Shown: positions 33,234-34,387 of the stretch, in pieces
Layout of the letters: every line of letters starts with the position of its first letter
Position numbering within the stretch: the first letter of the stretch is position 1
Assembly (NCBI GenBank): GCA_902793245.1
Contig: CADBCX010000018.1
Span: forward strand, 1 to 34,387
DNA from: an uncultured Eubacteriales bacterium
Lineage (GTDB): Bacteria; Bacillota; Clostridia; Christensenellales; Aristaeellaceae
DNA: 34,387 nucleotides
Direction of reading: 5' to 3'
Position numbers and translations under genes: made by a program
The notes under the pieces: generated by a model
Databases searched by the model: none
Told to the model about the DNA's origin: nothing
Seen by the model: the letters and a program-made list of their open reading frames with translations, nothing else

Positions 33234-33942
33234 TTATTTGATGACCTTCAACGCTTTCCGGTCGATGGTCAGGGCCACGAAAAGCAGGAAGATGATGCCC
33301 TTGATGAGCTGCTGGGTGGCGGAGTCGAAGCCCATCATGACCAGGCCGTTGTTCAGCACGGTATACATCAGCGCGCCCACGATGATGTTGGAGAAGCGCA
33401 CCTTCGCGCCGCCGGTGATGGGCAGGCCCCCCAGCACCAGGGAAATCAGAATCTGGGTCTCCAGCTGGTTCCCCGCGGTGGAGGTGATGGAGCCGACTTT
33501 GATGACGTTCACGAAGGCGGCCAGGCCGGTCAGGGCCCCCGCGGCCACGAAGGTGAGGAACTTCACCTGGTCGGTCTTGACGCCGGAGAACCGGGCGGCG
33601 GTTTCGCCGGAGCCCACGGCCTTCACGTCGTTGCCGATGCGGGTGAACTGGAACAGGAAGAAGGCCACGGCCAGCACGACCAGGGTGATGGTGATCTTGA
33701 TCCAGTCCTGATCCAGCGCTTTGATGGCGGCGCTGGCGGGCACGGCGGTCTCCGTGGTCAGATAGGCGCACACGCCCCGGAACAGGTACATGGTGCAGAT
33801 GGTCACGATGAAGCTGGGCAGCTTGAACTTCACATGGAAGAAGCCGTTGAAGGCGCCGATGGCCGCGCCGGTCAGGATGCCGCCCACGATGGCAAGCGGG
33901 ATATTGTAGAAGGACAGCATGCTGATGACGATGGACGGACAG
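33234..33942 (-). pseudogene. RbsC/MglC-type sugar ABC permease, N-terminally truncated
   Basis: The frame from about 33942 down to the stop at 33234 encodes the C-terminal two thirds of a BPD_transp_2 permease: LPSFIVTICTMYLFRGV, a hydrophobic helix series, GNDVKAVGSGETAARFSGV (the coupling loop) and LVLGGLPITGG. Full-length relatives have about 320-350 residues, so roughly the first 90-100 residues with the first membrane helices are missing. The first ATG in frame (33920) has no ribosome binding site. Immediately upstream the sequence switches to a sugar-binding-protein fragment in another frame, and the ATPase gene normally found between these two genes is absent. Confidence 0.8.
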
Positions 33943-34365
33943 GGCGGCGCAGGCGGCGGCCAGGTCGTCGTAGCTCAGGCCGGCCAGGTTGGCGATTTCG
34001 TCCTCATAGTAGGGCAGTTCAGCGCCGGTGAAGTATTCAGCGTAGTTGGCATAATCTTCGGGAGAAGCAACGAACATGTAGGGGAACACCATGTCATAGA
34101 AGCCTTCGGTGGAGGTGGCATAGTTACCCTTGATGGCGTTGTAGACCATCAGGAAGGCGAAGAAGGGGTCAGCGTAGTGTCCGCCGGATTCAGCGGCCAT
34201 GGCGCCGGTCTGCAGCTTCACGTCCAGGTCGGGCAGGAAGTCGGTGGACACAACGGCGATCTTGCCGGTGAGGCCGCGGGCTTCGATACCGGCGATAGCG
34301 CCCAGCAGGGTGTCGCCGCCGTCGCCGGGTTCCCAGCCTTCCAGGCCGATCTTTCCGTCAATATA
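33943..34365 (-). pseudogene. Fragment of a periplasmic sugar-binding protein (RbsB/MglB type)
   Basis: About 140 codons encode the C-terminal part of a Peripla_BP_4-like protein: KIGLEGWEPGDGGDTLLGAI, KIAVVSTDF, LQTGAMAAESGGHYADPFF and a following helical stretch ending near LSYDDLAAACAA. Upstream an in-frame TGA (34368-34366) interrupts it; downstream the frame runs into the permease sequence out of register. It is therefore broken on both sides. The strongly biased codon use (GGC, GCC, AAG) matches a normally highly expressed binding protein. Confidence 0.7.
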
Positions 34366-34387
34366 TCAGGAATGCTGAATCAGGGCA

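Noticed and set aside
33007-34251. Continuous 414-codon minus-strand frame across the right-end junction
   Set aside because: Only its first part matches a binding protein; after about 33942 it reads the permease gene in the wrong frame (Arg/His-rich), so it is not a real fusion protein.

Overview
The window looks like a high-GC (roughly 58-60% by eye) anaerobic Firmicute of the Clostridia type, probably a gut or rumen carbohydrate degrader. The evidence is AGGAGG-type ribosome binding sites, sigma-A style promoters, a plant-glycan hydrolase cluster under an AraC-type regulator, a Gram-positive style Opp operon, BspA-like leucine-rich repeats and InlB-type B-repeats, and a circularly permuted GH3 enzyme of the kind known from Butyrivibrio and Ruminococcus. 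No rRNA, tRNA, CRISPR array or intact insertion sequence was seen.

Region 1 (1-7420): a truncated AraC-family regulator on the minus strand diverges from a plus-strand glycosidase set: a GH78-like six-hairpin enzyme, a GH43 enzyme, a membrane-anchored GH3 with reversed domain order, and a small four-helix membrane protein, closed by a terminator. Region 2 (7421-8023) is non-coding and packed with short and nested hairpins. Region 3 (8024-14422): a second glycan operon with an LRR/InlB-repeat/SGNH-like secreted protein, a GH2 enzyme and a second GH78-like enzyme, ending in a strong terminator. Region 4 (14439-20570, minus): a complete Opp/Dpp-type ABC importer in the order B-C-D-F-A. A heptad-repeat and stem-loop block separates the ATPase gene from the binding-protein gene. 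The two glycan operons and this importer plausibly act together: outside hydrolysis followed by uptake of oligomers. That link is inferred from position.

Region 5 (20812-28173, plus): a tightly packed eight-gene operon starting with a single-domain NadR-like NMN adenylyltransferase and PnuC. It continues with three proteins I do not recognise (a six-helix membrane protein with a Pro/Ala linker, a 97-residue protein, and an LRR-like protein), a radical SAM enzyme, a protein joining an HExxH metallopeptidase-like domain to a VWA domain (DUF2201 type), and a MoxR-type AAA+ ATPase. This is the best candidate in the window for an undescribed system: a MoxR-VWA remodelling pair with a radical SAM enzyme, transcriptionally linked to NAD precursor salvage.

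Region 6 (28195-34387): a GH39 beta-xylosidase with its own promoter and terminator; a minus-strand pair of a seven-helix EAL-domain phosphodiesterase and a U32-like Cys-cluster protein; and at the right edge a broken RbsC-type sugar permease joined out of frame to a fragment of a sugar-binding protein. This last junction is either a deletion or an assembly chimera.

A family of roughly 60-bp palindromic repeats links regions 1 and 5, with copies after the GH43 gene and between the divergent opp and nad operons.
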